Origin: Arenicola marina
Lineage: Eukaryota; Annelida; Polychaeta; Arenicolidae
DNA length: 64,000 bases
Assembly: GCA_964019135.1 (NCBI GenBank)
Contig: OZ025265.1
Location: 21,675,143 to 21,739,142 of the forward strand
Direction: 5' to 3'
Under the pieces are notes generated by a model that did not search any database, was not told where the DNA came from, and was given only the letters and a program-made list of their open reading frames with translations. The translations under genes and the position numbers were made by a program. This document shows positions 34,074 to 46,515 of the stretch, piece by piece; within the stretch, counting starts at the first letter, position 1; each line of letters begins with the position of its first letter.

Positions 34074-34255
34074 TTTAATTGGATTGGTTTTCAATGGTTT
34101 GCATTGGTTTGCATTGGTTTGGTTGGGTTTCATTGGTTTTCTTTGGTTTGCTTGGTTTTTATTGGATTGGCTTTCATTGCTTTTTATTGCTTTTCATTGT
34201 TTTTTTTATTGTTTTTCACTGGATTAGTTCTCAGTGGTTTTTATTGTTTTTGGTA
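34074..34255. repeat. TTGG/TTTT-rich degenerate array, right part
   Basis: Continuation of the array at 31195-31347, with units like TTGGTTTGCATTGG and TTTTTATTGGATTGGC. The first 15 bases are the LINE target-site duplication. Confidence 0.85.
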
Positions 34256-35499
34256 AGCGACTTAAACTTATCGCGACAATGTGAAGGGTGAATGAAAAGG
34301 TCGGGTTTGAACCATGCACCAGCCTCCTGGACTTGGATAGCAGAGCGTTGAATGCCAAACCATTGGTATTTGGTTACATGACCTGAGCGCCACGTGCCGC
34401 AGCCATATTGACGCCAGTCTGTACAGCTAGTGTGAAGGTACAGCGCCACCATGCGGGAGAGATCGAAAACAACTCCGACAGGAAGATTGTAAAATTGATC
34501 ACAGGGATTGATGTAGCTTTTTTTTTAGGCTGTCCAATGCTGACGCCAGCTTTCTGTTAACTCCACATGGCAAAGGGTTAATGATGGTCAGTTTATCGCA
34601 TGTAAGTACATTGCAGAAGCTTCACTAAAATCCGTGCATGTCGTCACTGTAGAGTATCGAAAGTGTTTATTCTGTCTAAACACAGTGCCCCTAATGATCA
34701 GTCTGAAAGACACACGAAAGGGGCATATTCGAAAAAAAATCGACCTTCGACATTGACCCCCAAATTCCGACAATGAGGACCTGAAAAATCGACATCGACA
34801 CAGATTATTGAAAACAACGACACTAAACTTAGTCAAAGAGCGACATTCGACACAGAGAATTTTGATAAATTGACACTGGGCACTGAACTCCCGCTTTCCG
34901 GCCCCTGAAGACCAGATTGACTACGGCTCTGGTGGTATCAATTGTGTACGACCTTACATTGTCACGTAATGGTATACATCGGTATACATCTGAAAGAGAG
35001 AAAAGTACCCTCTCGTTACTGACCCCTTATTTAACCCCCATGAACCAAACATACATTTCAGGTATGAGTATGTCAACCAGAATTAAATGTCTATGTCATA
35101 GTACAACAGGACTGGCTATCGACGCTGCAACAGCGTGCACCTTCAGGCTTGAACACGTAATCCACTCAATGTTGTAACCTTGAGTATTACTGGAACGAGA
35201 AAAGACCAACTTACAACGCTGGGTCGTCTTGTCAAAAAAGGAACAGGACTTGGTAGACTTAAACCAGCCCGCAACCTCCTCGCGGGCCCATGCGGTATCA
35301 AACGTAACCGATAATCAAGTTAACCAATAACTCTGTGCGCATCACCCCTCACATATCATGGGGTGTGGGGGTAGGGGAAGTAACGTGCTGGACTACAGAC
35401 CAAAAAGGTTGTGGGTTTAAACCCAACTTGTGTCTGTGGCCGTGTCCTCCTTTGTTCTCATTGCCTCAATAGCCTAGCGCATCCCATTGGGGCCCAACA
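34256..35499. other. Gene-free stretch with old tRNA-like fragments
   Basis: A GTCGGGTTTGAACCATGCACC segment near 34302 and a GTGGGTTTAAACCC segment near 35410 resemble B boxes, possibly remnants of ancient SINEs. The first resembles GGTTCGAACCACGCACC in segment D. Degenerate CGACATTCGACAC repeats lie at about 34740-34880. No gene is seen. Confidence 0.4.
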
Positions 35500-37040
35500 G
35501 TAGACAACAGGCCGCAAATACACGCTGGGAAAGAAATAAACCCTATATTATCGCCTAATTGTGTCAACATATGCTGAAAGGAGTCATAAATAACTGTCAG
35601 TACATGAAGGCGCCACCTCGTTGTGGCTAAGTAAAAAAATCGCCTAGTGCCATCGACAGACGGTGTCGGAGTGGTGATTACAATAGATTGCCACAAAGCG
35701 TCCTCCCTGTGACCCACTGTGGGGGTTACACCCGAGGCGGCCGGTTCGTGCCTTGCTCTCTACGCCACCAGCTTGACGCCATTCCGAGTCCTCCTGTTTC
35801 GCCGTGAGAGGCGCCACCGGGCGCCGGGTCAAAGAAATCCGCGTCGATGAGTATAACAAAGGGAGGAAAAACTTCGACAGAGACAGCTGGTAATGAACGC
35901 GGTAGGGTACTCGCAATGTAATGAAGATCTCCTTGGTTGGTGACCAACGGGGAGCCACCAAGGAGAGACAGCGGGAGAGGTAGATAAAGACGGAGCAAGA
36001 AGGAGAGAGACAGCTGAAAAAAAAGAGACAAAGGAACAACCAAATAGGAGAACAAAATGGAAGGAGCAAATACGGAACGAGATGAAATTGGGGCTATTGA
36101 AGAGGCGTTGTAAGGAAAGACAGGGCGATGGTAGATGGGTGTGCGGGTGGATGGGGTGGGGCGGCGACCCCTCAGATGGTTCTCAGCCCAGGCGAGGCAA
36201 CCCAACTACCAAGAGAGGACGAACCCACAGGCCGCCTGAGGGGTAGGGACCTGAGGGAGTCCCACACGTTGCCAAAGAAATATATGGCATATAATTCCCC
36301 TTGAAATATCTGCATTTAGTCCGCAGCCATCCGTGTAGTAAGAGTGACACCCGGGTGGCTCACAGGCGGATGTGACGTTCCTGCAACGTTTCTGTAACGT
36401 TCATACAACGTTCCTGCGACTTTCATACGACGCTCACGGCCCGTCCATCGATCCAAAAGATTGCAAGCGTCTCGGCGAAAGTCATTTGGTGTGCGAACAA
36501 GGGAAGCTAGCCATTCACACAGGGCAGCAATTAAACTGCGAATATTAAGCTTGTTTTCTCTTCCGGTGTGTCTCCCAGATAGCACCAGAATAAGTGTCTG
36601 TGTCCTCCCAGACCAATTCCATTAACTTGCATAATGCATGCTCGTACATCACCCTTAACGATGGAAGGTTGCTATTTTTTTCTTTGTCTGGGATCGTATA
36701 GCTGTCTCGTCCTTGTTTTTTCTTATTCCATTTAGTCCTCTCTTTTTTTCTCGACATTCAGGTGGAAATATACAAGCCGTTTCTTTTCGTTCCCATTTAC
36801 CACTAAATAAACGCCTTTAAAGGCGCAGTATATTACAGTGTGTGGCAAACGATGTGGCCGCACCACTTCAGGCCCCTGTGGCCCCATTATGTACCAGCAG
36901 ACGGTGGCATAACCCGGAGAATGAAACAGCCAAACCCATGATGGGTGTGACATGCCATTGGGGGGCACCCTTGGTCTGGTGGTTAGCGCGCTAAGCTTTG
37001 CAAATTGAGCTCTACCATGATGGCTTTCCACCATGTCGGA
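35500..37040 (+). repeat. Duplicated module X, copy 1
   Basis: About 1.5 kb that recurs inverted at about 38285-39735 and directly at about 54209-55850. Recognition points are AGTCATAAATAACTG (35580), CGCCTAGTGCCATCGACA (35641), CCTTGGTTGGTGACCAACGG (35931), a 12-bp ACGTTCCTGCAA minisatellite (36375-36440) and TGGTCTGGTGGTTAGCGCGC near 36976. The last resembles a tRNA A-box region, perhaps a truncated SINE. Open frames on both strands are short and unlike known domains. This is the start of copy A of the segmental duplication. Confidence 0.85.
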
Positions 37041-37499
37041 GTTGAGGGGTTTGCTCCAATAGCAAGATAGCAAGCTAAGGAACTCGGCTATATTCTGCCC
37101 TCAATCCTCCCAAGGGACGTGACATGGCCACCATTGGTTAGAGTATCGTTCGCACGCCAACCCTGTACTGTGTACTGATCACATGGTACGGTATTGCTGA
37201 ATAGGGATTAACGGGGCAGGGGGGCGTGGGGCGCTATGAGAGGGGGTAAGGAATGAAGCAATTTATGCAGGCCCCGTGGTAAAATAATGTTTCAACGTGG
37301 CATCGATATTTGGCGAAGAAAGATCCATCCAGTAGATTTTGGTGGCAACCGGGCAACACACTTGCATACACCACTGTTTTTTTCTCAACGTTACGCTGAA
37401 AAACGCAATACAATTGTGACGTAAAATTATCGATCAGCGATATATGACTTAGTATTCACTTTTACACGTGTGTATGTTTGTTTTGGACATGCACGAGCT
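37041..37499. other. Gene-free stretch
   Basis: No feature was recognised between module X copy 1 and the CCTCCAG array. Confidence 0.4.
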
Positions 37500-37765
37500 T
37501 TATCCACCCCACTCTCCATTATCTATCATTCATGTTGTATCCCCTATCTTTCGTCCTCAAGCATCTATCCTCACTTATCCATTCTCCAGCCTCCAGCCTC
37601 CAGCCCCCAGCCTCTATCCTCAACCCTACATCCTCCAGCCTCCAGCCTCCAGCCTCCAGCCTCCAGCCTCCAGCCTCCAGTCTCTAGCCTCTATCCGCAA
37701 CCCTCCCGCTTTCAATCTCCAGCATCTGTCTTCCATCCTCAATCATCAAGTTTTGATCCATAATA
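37500..37765 (-). repeat. 7-bp CCTCCAG/CTATCCT array, inverted relative to 40.4 kb
   Basis: A core of about 17 CCTCCAG units (37575-37685) is flanked by degenerate CTATCCTC and TATCCTCAACC units. Its reverse complement resembles the GGATAGA-type array at 40430-40860. It lies on the expected side of the inverted module X copy, so it is probably the matching array of the inverted block. Confidence 0.8.
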
Positions 37766-38284
37766 ACTTCTACATTTGACAGATACATGCGAAGTTTTGA
37801 TGAACGTTGTGTTGGTTACTATCCGATACATCGCCTTAGACGGCGCACATTAAGTACGATACGATCAGACAGACGACATGTTTAACAGTCGGCAGAGAAG
37901 GCAATTCGACTGGATTGCTTTCAACCCTTGTCAGAAACATAGGTTTCCGGGCGTTGACATTGTATAAAGCATTCATAATTTAAGACCGGAAGCGTTGTTG
38001 AGTGCGAGGGGCGGGGAAAGGGTTATGAACGTGGCCGACAAAATATGCCATTAACCACCAGTAAAACCGGATATAAGTGACGTGCAGGTCTTTTCCATCG
38101 ACCCAAATGCCCCCCTTTACCCCCCGCCTCCCCCCTCCACCCTCCCAATCTCCCCACCAACACAAACACGGCTGCTGGGGGTACAATTCCACTAGCGATC
38201 AAGAATGAACTATCACACCATGCTCTCGCCTACAGGAGGCGCTGTGGTAGTATTATTGCTATATTTAGAGACTCAACGAAGCAT

Positions 38285-39735
38285 AATGGCTCATTCTACA
38301 AGGCTTAGCGCGCTAACCACCAGACCAAGGGTGCCCCCCAATGGCATGCCACACCCATCATGTGTTTGGCTGTCTCATTCCCCGGGTTAGGCCACCGTCT
38401 GCTGGTGCATAATGGGGCCACAGGGGCCTGGAGTGGTGTGGTTTGTCACACATTGTAATGTACTCCGCCGTTAAAAGCTTTTATTTGGTGCTGAACGGAA
38501 AAGTAAAAAAAACGTGTATTCGTTTTCACGTCAATGTCCAGGAAAAACAGAGAATGAAAACGCCTCAGAAAAAAGCAAGGGCGAGACATCTACGACGAAA
38601 TAGCAACTGTCAATCGTTAAGCGGGATATATGAGCATGCATTATGCAAGTTGATGGAATTGGTCTGGGAGAGAGGACAAAGACACTTATGCTGGTGCTAT
38701 CGGGAAGGTACACCCAAAGAGAAAAGAAGCATCATATTTTCGCAGTTTAATTGCTGCCGTGTGTGCATGGCTAGCTTTCGTTGTCCGCACACCAAATGGC
38801 TTTCGCCGGGACGCCATTTGACCGATGGACGGTGCATATGAACGTTGCATGAACGGTGCATGGACGTGGCAGGAACGTCGCATCCGTCTTTGAGCCACTC
38901 CTCGGGATGCCACCCTTAACGTATTTTAAGGGCAATTATATGCAATCTATTTCCTTGGCAACATGTGCGTCTAACTCGGGCCCCCACCCCTCAAGCGGCC
39001 TGTGGGTTCGGCCTCTCTTGGTAGTTTTGTCGCCTCGCCTGGGCTGAGAGCCCTCTGAGGGGTCGCCGCCCCACCCCAACCACCCATACACCCATCGCCC
39101 TGTCTTTCCTTACAATGCCTCTATAATAGCGCCAATATCATCTCTTTTCCACATTTACTCCTTCCTTTGTTTCTCTCACGTGGTTCTTACTTTGTCTCGG
39201 TATTTGTTCCGCTATCTTTCTCTCTCTCTCGCTCCGTCTTTGTCTACCTCTCTCGCTCTCTCTCCTTGGTGGCTTCCCGTTGGTCACCAACCAAGGAGAG
39301 CTTCATTACATTGCGAGTACCCTGCCACATTCATTACCATCTGTCTCTGTCACCCATGGGTTTGTCCGCCCTTTATTATACTCATCGGCGCCGTTTTCTT
39401 TGACACGGCGCCCGGTGGCGCCTCTGACGGCGAAACAAGAGGACTCGGAATGGCGTCAAGCTGGTGCCATGTAGAGCAAGGCACGAACCGGCCACATCGG
39501 GTGTAACCCCCACAGTGGGTCACAGGGAGGACGCTCTGTGGCAATCTATTGTAATCACCACTCCGACACCGTATGTCGATCGCACTAGGCGATTACATAG
39601 CCACAACGAGGTGGCGCCTTTATGTACTGACAGCTATTTATGACCCATTCCAGCATATGTTGATGCCATTAGGCGATAATTTATGGTTTATTTTTTTTCC
39701 CAGCGTGTATTTGTGGCCTACCCAGACGTCTATGG
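38285..39735 (-). repeat. Duplicated module X, copy 2, inverted
   Basis: Reverse-complement copy of 35500-37040, from GGCTTAGCGCGCTAACCACC at one end to GCCTACCCAGACGTCTATGG at the other. The 12-bp GAACGTTGCAT-type repeat near 38838 and the CCTTGGTGGCTTCCCGTTGG segment near 39263 match in inverted order. Together with the array at 37.5 kb it forms an inverted block of about 2.2 kb inside copy A. Confidence 0.85.
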
Positions 39736-40269
39736 GTGACATATTCCAACGCATATTGATGGTTTATTCCAGCGTCTGTTGGTGGCCAATGCAATCGTTT
39801 ATTGATGACCTATTCTAACGTCTGTTGATGGAATATTCTAACGTCTTCAGCGTCTATTGGTGGCCAATTTAATCCGTTCTGCCCTTCCTTCTCCCATATG
39901 ACCAGAATGGTTTTGGCTGGAAGATGATATTCTTCATTTTTTTCCTAGTAAAATTTAATTCCTTAGTTGACTCTAGTGCCAGCGGCCTTAAATGGCTTTA
40001 ACTAAAGTCTCCTCGACTAAGTTTGATTTATACTTAGCCAAACACTGTTGGTCTATTTTATCATGTACACACTTTGCTGAGTGCACGAATCCATCCATTC
40101 ATCCATTTGTTGAGTGCACGAATCCATCCATTCATCCATTCAAGTTAGATTTGTGAAATTAAAGGAAGAAAGCAAGATTTGTTAACCTTCTCGGGAGACT
40201 AAGACGTCTGTCGATATATCACGTTGCCATGCCAACCCCATATCTGCCGTGACGCAGATAAATCTTTCC
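39736..40269. repeat. Degenerate repeats around AACGTCTGTTGATGG and a 33-bp direct repeat
   Basis: ATTCCAGCGTCTGTTGGTGG-like units recur from about 39650 to 39860. GAGTGCACGAATCCATCCAT, continuing TCATCCATT, occurs twice in tandem at about 40079-40140. No gene. Confidence 0.7.
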
Positions 40270-41180
40270 GAATCAGACAAGAGACTAAGGTTGCAGGCAG
40301 TAGGTTGGATGATGCAGGACTAGACTGGAAGGTGGAAGATGGGCGACAGAAGCTGGACGGCCGAGGAAGAAAGACAGATGATAGTAAATGGAAGATAGAT
40401 GATAACGTACGAGCAGAAGGTTAGTGGATAAAAGATGAGAGTAGATGATAGAGGATAGAGGATGGAGGATAGAGGAAAAAGCATAGAGGACAGAGGACAG
40501 AGGATAGAGGGAAGAGGATAGAGGATAGAGGGAAGAGGATAGAGGATAGAGGACAGAGGACAGAGGATAGAGGGAAGAGGATAGAGGATAGAGGGAAGAG
40601 GATATAGGATCGAGGATAGAGGACACAAGAAAAGGTTAAAATGGTAGAGGACAGAACATAGAGAAAGAATAAAAGAGGATAGAGGATGGAGGATTGAGGA
40701 TAGAGGCTAGACAATAGAGGATATGGAACTGAATATTGATGATTTAGGATTGAAAATGAAGAATGGGGGATACGGGATAGAGAATGGAGCACAAATGATG
40801 GAATGAGGCTGATGGAAGGAAGAGGCTGGATGATAGAAGATAGCAGGGGGTGGAGGAAAGCTGACACAAAGTTATCGCTTGACCTGTTCCACCAACTTCT
40901 AATAACCCTGGCTTCGAGCCATAGATACGTATCAACGGAAAAGGCCATATTTTTCTTCCGGACCGCTCATCCATCTCCCACGTCTGTGTTCTATATCAGA
41001 AGAGCGAATGATAATATCCCCTCAGGGACCCAGAGGTATTATTCATATATTACCCTCAAGATTAATTTGACCACACGTCGCTCCCCCTAGAAAAACACGG
41101 TTATCAATGGAAACGATTTTGTCTGACATACAATCCTTCATTCTGGTCCCGATTTGGGGCTTTTTAATATTTGGCATTAT
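40270..41180 (+). repeat. Segmental duplication copy A, part 1
   Basis: Matches 55878-56800. Shared blocks are GACAAGAGACTAAGGTTGCA, GGAAGGTGGAAGATGGGCGA, the GGATAGA array, CACAAAGTTATCGCTTGA, and CTTCTAATAACCCTGGCTTC through CCGATTTGGGGCTTTTT. Minus-strand frames in the array read Ser/Leu/Pro-rich and are artefacts. Confidence 0.9.
40430..40860. repeat. GGATAGA/GGACAGA-type purine-rich minisatellite, copy A
   Basis: Imperfect 7-bp units (GGATAGA, GGACAGA, GGGAAGA) over about 430 bases. All minus-strand frames are largely open and encode (SILYPLP)-like periodic peptides. Confidence 0.92.
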
Positions 41181-43700
41181 AATGCTTGATATTGCATCTG
41201 AAGAATATAAGGCATAATTCGATGCAAAATGTGCCGGTATATCAATGCGGTATATCTTGGTGCGACCTTGCGTCGTTTGTCCATGGCTGATTTTTACTGA
41301 TCATTTCTAATTCAAGTGCTGCAGGTCGCCAAGCGCATTGCTAAAATCAATTATTAGATTAATCGTTAATTCGATGTAACTATCAACAGACGGCTTAACG
41401 GCAACCAGATGGCGATGACATGAAAAGCTTGGGGTCGATATATATCGAGCAGATAACAAAACACAATCGTTAAAATATCTCCTTATTTTTTTTGGCTTAC
41501 GTTTCTCACGCAATACGTCCTCTATGAGGAGGGCCCGGTGGTGAGGCTTGAGATGTATGGGGAATACAGTAGGGGTCTTTGTTCAAGCCCCTCTGTGGCA
41601 GCTTATGTCATGGCTACCGTACGCGTGTCATTGTCGCGAACCGAGCAGAAAATGGAGTGCAAAAATGGAATTTTCTTCTTTCCTACACGACATGTCTTTT
41701 TTTGTCTTTACCTAATACCACCATCTGCGAAGCGTGCGTGAGAGGGACGGAAGGGAAGGGGTGTGTGTGGGTGTTAGGGGGGGGGGTAACGGGGAGGGTT
41801 AAGAGGGGGGGGGTGCGTCATGGAGGAGGGGGGTGTCGGTTGCGATGTTGGGACGGAGGACACCCCGCGTGACTCACCTGGCGGTAGAACTGCCGATGTC
41901 TGTGGGGAGTGATTGGCCGGGCGTCTAATTGCCGAAAGGAGCAGAAAGGGGGTCGATAGCCATATAGTCGAGGACTCCCTTATGAATCCGATGGGTGTCT
42001 GGGGGGGCGGGGGGGGGATTGTGGGGGATGGGGGCGGTCCTAACGCGCCAACTACACCCGGTATATGGCGGTGCACTAAGCAACTGTCAAATGAGGCGAT
42101 GGTTTCATAATCCCTAGCCACTTCCGCCAACCTCGAGACGAAAACAAAGAGAAAAAAAAACATTTTGCGACCCTCGATGCGGCGCGAGTTAATGAAGAGA
42201 GATGACTCCCACAAGGGTGGTGAGGGAGGGGGCGGCACGGTTAGCAACCGCTCCCATCGACCCTAACGACATCTAGCGGCTCTCTCTCCCTCTCTCTCGC
42301 CCTCTCTCTCTCTGTGTTCAGCATACGTGTTCATTTTCTCCCATGACGGTAGTCTTCACGGTGTTTAGGTTATTAAAATCAGAATGTATTATCCCTGCGA
42401 TGTTGTTGCCGGGCATTCGCCGACCCTGGGCGGTCACGTGACATAGTAAAGGGGACAGCTGTTCCCGCTGCACTCGATTTTCATGTTTTTTCTGGCATCT
42501 ATGATATCAAGTTCAATACAAAACGAATACACATATATTCGGTCTATCGATTCATTGGTATGTTATGTTATCGTTAGATTGTGTTACCAACGCCTTATGT
42601 TATGAAATCTGACAACTATATTTATTGCATCTCGCTAACGTTACAGCTGTTCGTTCACCGAAAGGTGTTATGTTCTAGTCACTTTCCGGTGTTAGGCCAC
42701 TAGAGCGCAGACCAATAGGTGCTGGGTTCGAATCCGGGCTCGGGGACTCAAACTTGGGCATGTTTAATTCATCCATTCGTCCTGCATCGTCCCCGGGGTT
42801 TCCTTGTGCCAGTTTTGCCCTTGTCTGCTCAAAATCGGTCTAAAAGACCCTTTCGTTTTGCTTTAATTTGTTTATTTTTTTATTTATTACCAATCAATGT
42901 TACTATACTTGCGCGAGTAACATTGCATAAGACAGAAGACATAATTCATTTCGCTTTTATGCCAATTCATGGTAAGAGAAATATGTCCGGCCTTGTACTT
43001 TCCTGCCTGGATTTCATGAACACTCTATCGGTAACTACTACGCCCTACCGTGAAATATATATGTTTATATCCTCAAATTCTTGCAGTCATAGCATATCGG
43101 CGACTTAAAAATAATTGTATCAAAAATCATTTATCTAAGCGTGCAATAATAGGCGATTATTATACCTTGCATACTGTGACCCGATCGGTCAACTCTGTGC
43201 ATTAATAACACATTAGTTCCTCTGTCGTGTGGCTGTCGGTGGCATTGCAGCGTCATCAATTCCGCAGTTGTCGCCGCTCGGGACGTTACCGGAATATAGC
43301 CCATCGGATGTTCTTTATGGGAATCTTTCCATTTAATTGGTTCCCGTAGCGGCCTGGCGTGGAATCCCGCGAGACAACCGCCGAACAACGAGATTTGGAC
43401 CAAGGCAAAACTAATATATTTTAGCGGAGAAGTATTAGGCGGTGTAATTAGTGAACCAGGGGCCGCATTTTCTTTCTTTTTTTCTTTTTTTGCCATCTTG
43501 GATTATGCTCCTGGGGACGATTCCGCCGCGCAGCAGCCTTCCGGTGTCGCATAGGAATAGTGGCTGCGATAAAACTGTCTTCTGGCCTTTTTTTTGTAAG
43601 ATTGGGTGTTTCTCTCTCTGATCCACGTGGTCGTTTCGAGGTGGGGGTGGGACGACGTGTTAGCACGTGTACTTGGGTGCAATGAAAGAGGGAGGAGGGG
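41181..43700. other. Segment of about 2.5 kb present in copy A, absent in copy B
   Basis: Copy B goes directly from GGGGCTTTTT (56762) plus a short stretch to TTATTGTTTACTTCCTTCC (56861), whereas copy A has about 2.5 kb in between. The segment holds G-rich runs (41770-42030), a CT run (42278-42312) and a tRNA-like SINE at about 42690. No gene with a recognisable domain is present. I could not see terminal repeats or a target duplication, so insertion in A and deletion in B are both possible. Confidence 0.65.
42690..42810 (+). mobile_element. SINE family B (tRNA-derived), diverged copy
   Basis: GTGTTAGGCCACTAGAGCGCAGACC corresponds to the A-box half, and GGGTTCGAATCC is a B box. The body has CATTCGTCCTGCATCGTCC and CCCCGGGGTTTCC, like the family B copies at 46516 and 60520 (CATCGTCCCGGGAGGTTCCG). 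It is older than those two by divergence. Confidence 0.65.
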
Positions 43701-44440
43701 GGGGGGGTCTTAGCAATGGTGTTATTGCTTACTTCCTTCCTTATGGAAATTAAGAGCTTTGAGGTTAAATTTTGTTACCACTCTGACTTGCCAAACCAAT
43801 ACGCTACTCGGTTCTACAACAATGGAAACTCGATAATGATAACAACATGTGAAAACACAGTAAGCAATGTAATGTTACTAACCAATGAAACATCATTTTG
43901 TTTCTTCACCCTGAAGGACCTTAGACTTGCACACCGACAGGGCTGACAGAAAACATTGCTTTAGAGATTAGTTCTAATTGCTTAGCCACTTCTTCTTAGA
44001 GCACCGATAATACAAGAATACGGTTCATGTATGTATGAATATATTTGGTTTATGCATTTTATACGAGAATATTAGTCTTATAGAAACCAACTGAGGTGCA
44101 AAACATATCTAATCAAAATATTCATTTTCTACCCTTATTACACCTATGTAAATGAACTATAACAGTAGTAATGATAATATTTATTATTATTAATGCTATT
44201 TAGGAAGAAGAAAATCTCTTTCATGAATTTAATTTCCTGTATGTTTAATTCCTGTCAATGACGTCATGAGGCACACGCTGTGCCCTGTCACTAGCCATAT
44301 AATGCCAGACCCTCTTCACGATAATATATATAATATCTTAATCCTAACATTAATCGATCCGTTAAAGGAATGTGGCATGTAATGGGTAACCTCCCTACCC
44401 ATGTGTTAAGCCTACTTAATGCATTATTGGCTGAATGTCC
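43701..44440 (+). repeat. Segmental duplication copy A, part 2
   Basis: Aligns with about 56846-57400. Shared blocks are TTACTTCCTTCCTTATGGAA, ATTAAGAGCTTTGAG, TTCTACAACAATGGAAAC, GTAATGTTACTAAC, CACGATAATATATA and TGTGTTAAGCCTACTT. Identity is lower here than in part 3. No gene was recognised. Confidence 0.8.
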
Positions 44441-45399
44441 CTACTTACGTCAATGTACCAGATGGATTGTGCATTAACCAAATGCAAAAGAATATATAAC
44501 AATATTCTGTGGCGGTAGTCTCTCGCATTTCTTCCCTCCTAACCCAGAATCCTCAGCCAACATTTCTTCTCAAACATTACGACGAACACGAAGAGCGTCA
44601 GTGTATGTGATGTTGAACATTGCTATTTGTATTTCATTGATATTTAAAGTCTGTAAGTTAAAACTTAAACTATATTTATTTTTTATATACCTTTTTTCTC
44701 ACATATGGTACCTCATATAGAGGGTATTCTGGCTCATGTTTGGCCTTTTTCATGTGGCTTGCGCCGGTAAGAATATGTTATTGTGTTTAGTGCAATGTAG
44801 TTATATATGTATGTCTTATGTTCGACGATAGGCTACCAAATAATGTCGTTTTGAGTTTGCATTTATACATTATTCCCTTGCACGAATTTGTGGTTACATG
44901 TCGCAACGGTATATTAATAACAGTTTCTCACGATAATCATTGTATTAATAATTAGGATTATCGATTAAGATTGAGTACTAGGAGTAGTAGTATTAGCAGT
45001 GATAGTGTAAGTAAATATTAATAGTATTTTCATGCGAAACCATAACGATATACTTCTTCACTTACTTCACTTCCTTACAGAAAGGGAGAGTACCCGTGGG
45101 ATGTTTCAAAATAGAGTTGGTATATTTATTACCAGCTCGTGATTACTACTGTTCAGAGAAAATATTTCGGCATCAATTTGATGCGACAAAACGATTAGTT
45201 ACGCGATTTTGCAAATATTATAATGAAATTGTGTTTTAGAGTTTCATGCATAATATATCATTTGCGACAGAATATACAACAGGCCAAGATTCCATGTCCA
45301 TAATAATATGTCACCGAATCTTATTTCTCATAAAAAGGTCGATTAAAGATATGGTTTGTCCGCAGTTCTTAACGGTACAATTTCACCAGTGTCATGCTG
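44441..45399. other. Gene-free stretch, weakly or not alignable with copy B
   Basis: AT-rich sequence. Only weak similarity to 59280-59400 is visible near its right end (GCATAATATAT, GATTAAAGATA). No feature was recognised. Confidence 0.4.
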
Positions 45400-46197
45400 T
45401 TAATACACCAAGGAGCCATCTGTTGAATTCGCATCCCGAACGGTCGTTCCGGGGATGGACCAGAACAGCTACTGCTCACGCGAGAGCTCCGATCAAGAAC
45501 AAGAGAAGTCCCGAGACTCCCCTCTACGTGGCGCTCCTGTTGCTCGTCGGCATTCATGGCATACACAGCCCAGACAGACTGCGACCTTGTGGCGGGCGGA
45601 GAAGCAAGGGAGTCCGTTGTTAAACCGGGAGCAAACAGCGGCGAAATGGCGAACTGACGAGAGACTCCTTGTTTGAAAGAAAGGGCAAATTGCCGCCCCT
45701 CCCGGGGGCAAGTCGACATGCCTCACGAGTGAAATGTGAGTGTGTTTTGACTTGCGGCGGCATTGCGCTGGGTCACGTGAACGACGGTAACGGCCACCGC
45801 AGACCCGCAGTAAATAATTCACCGCGGGGCAGGATACAGCATTGAATCATCTCCACCTGCTTTTTTCACTGTACAGTTGTGTGGTCGTGTGGAAAGCAAA
45901 TATATATTTTAGAGTGAAACAAAAGAACATATATGCCACTTAAAATGCGAGATACCTAGCTAATTTCGTCATAGCCATTTACACGATATTGTGAGTATGA
46001 TTGGCAGGATATAGCAAATAATTATATGCAAAGGAAGACATTTGTTTTGCTGTTACAAGCAGCATTGAGCACACAGCGCATCTGCTACCACGTGACCAAG
46101 GGCATGGAACTCTCAACTTCCGGTTGTACTTTGGGCCATAGACCACAGGTTCAATACCGAGGGGGATTCCAAGCTGCACATAGCGTATTATGAACAC

Positions 46198-46460
46198 TGT
46201 GGGGCCGCCTCGATAGTTCAGTGGGTTGGAGCGTTCGCCTTGAGTGCTCTGGTCACCTACGAGCCCAACGGCACGTGGATCGGTGTTTCGAGCCCCGCTG
46301 TGGCCATGTCTTTGAGGTCGCAGGATAGAGATTTCATGTGCTTCTTCGCAAAGAGCATGGATGGTTATCCATGGGGACAAGGCTCCACTCTCGTTTCCTT
46401 CTCCCTTTTTGACGCATTTTGACCAAAAGTGGTTAAAACGTCTTGAATATACAACCAACT
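46198..46460 (+). mobile_element. SINE family A, shared with copy B
   Basis: Head GGGGCCGCCTCGATAGTTCA with A box TAGTTCAGTGGG; B box GTTTCGAGCCCC; body through GTGGTTAAAACGTCTTGAAT. It is flanked by ATTATGAACAC (46187-46197) and ATTGTGAACAC (46461-46471), a target duplication with one mismatch. The same insertion is present at 60206-60468, so it predates the segmental duplication. Confidence 0.92.
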
Positions 46461-46515
46461 ATTGTGAACACATACTGTATCCAGTACCACTGGAACTGGG
46501 ACCCGATTGTTGGGT

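Noticed and set aside
40285-40948. Minus-strand Ser/Leu/Tyr/Pro-rich frames (also 55831-56583)
   Set aside because: They come from the 7-bp purine-rich array; several frames are open at once and they differ between the duplicates only by repeat order.
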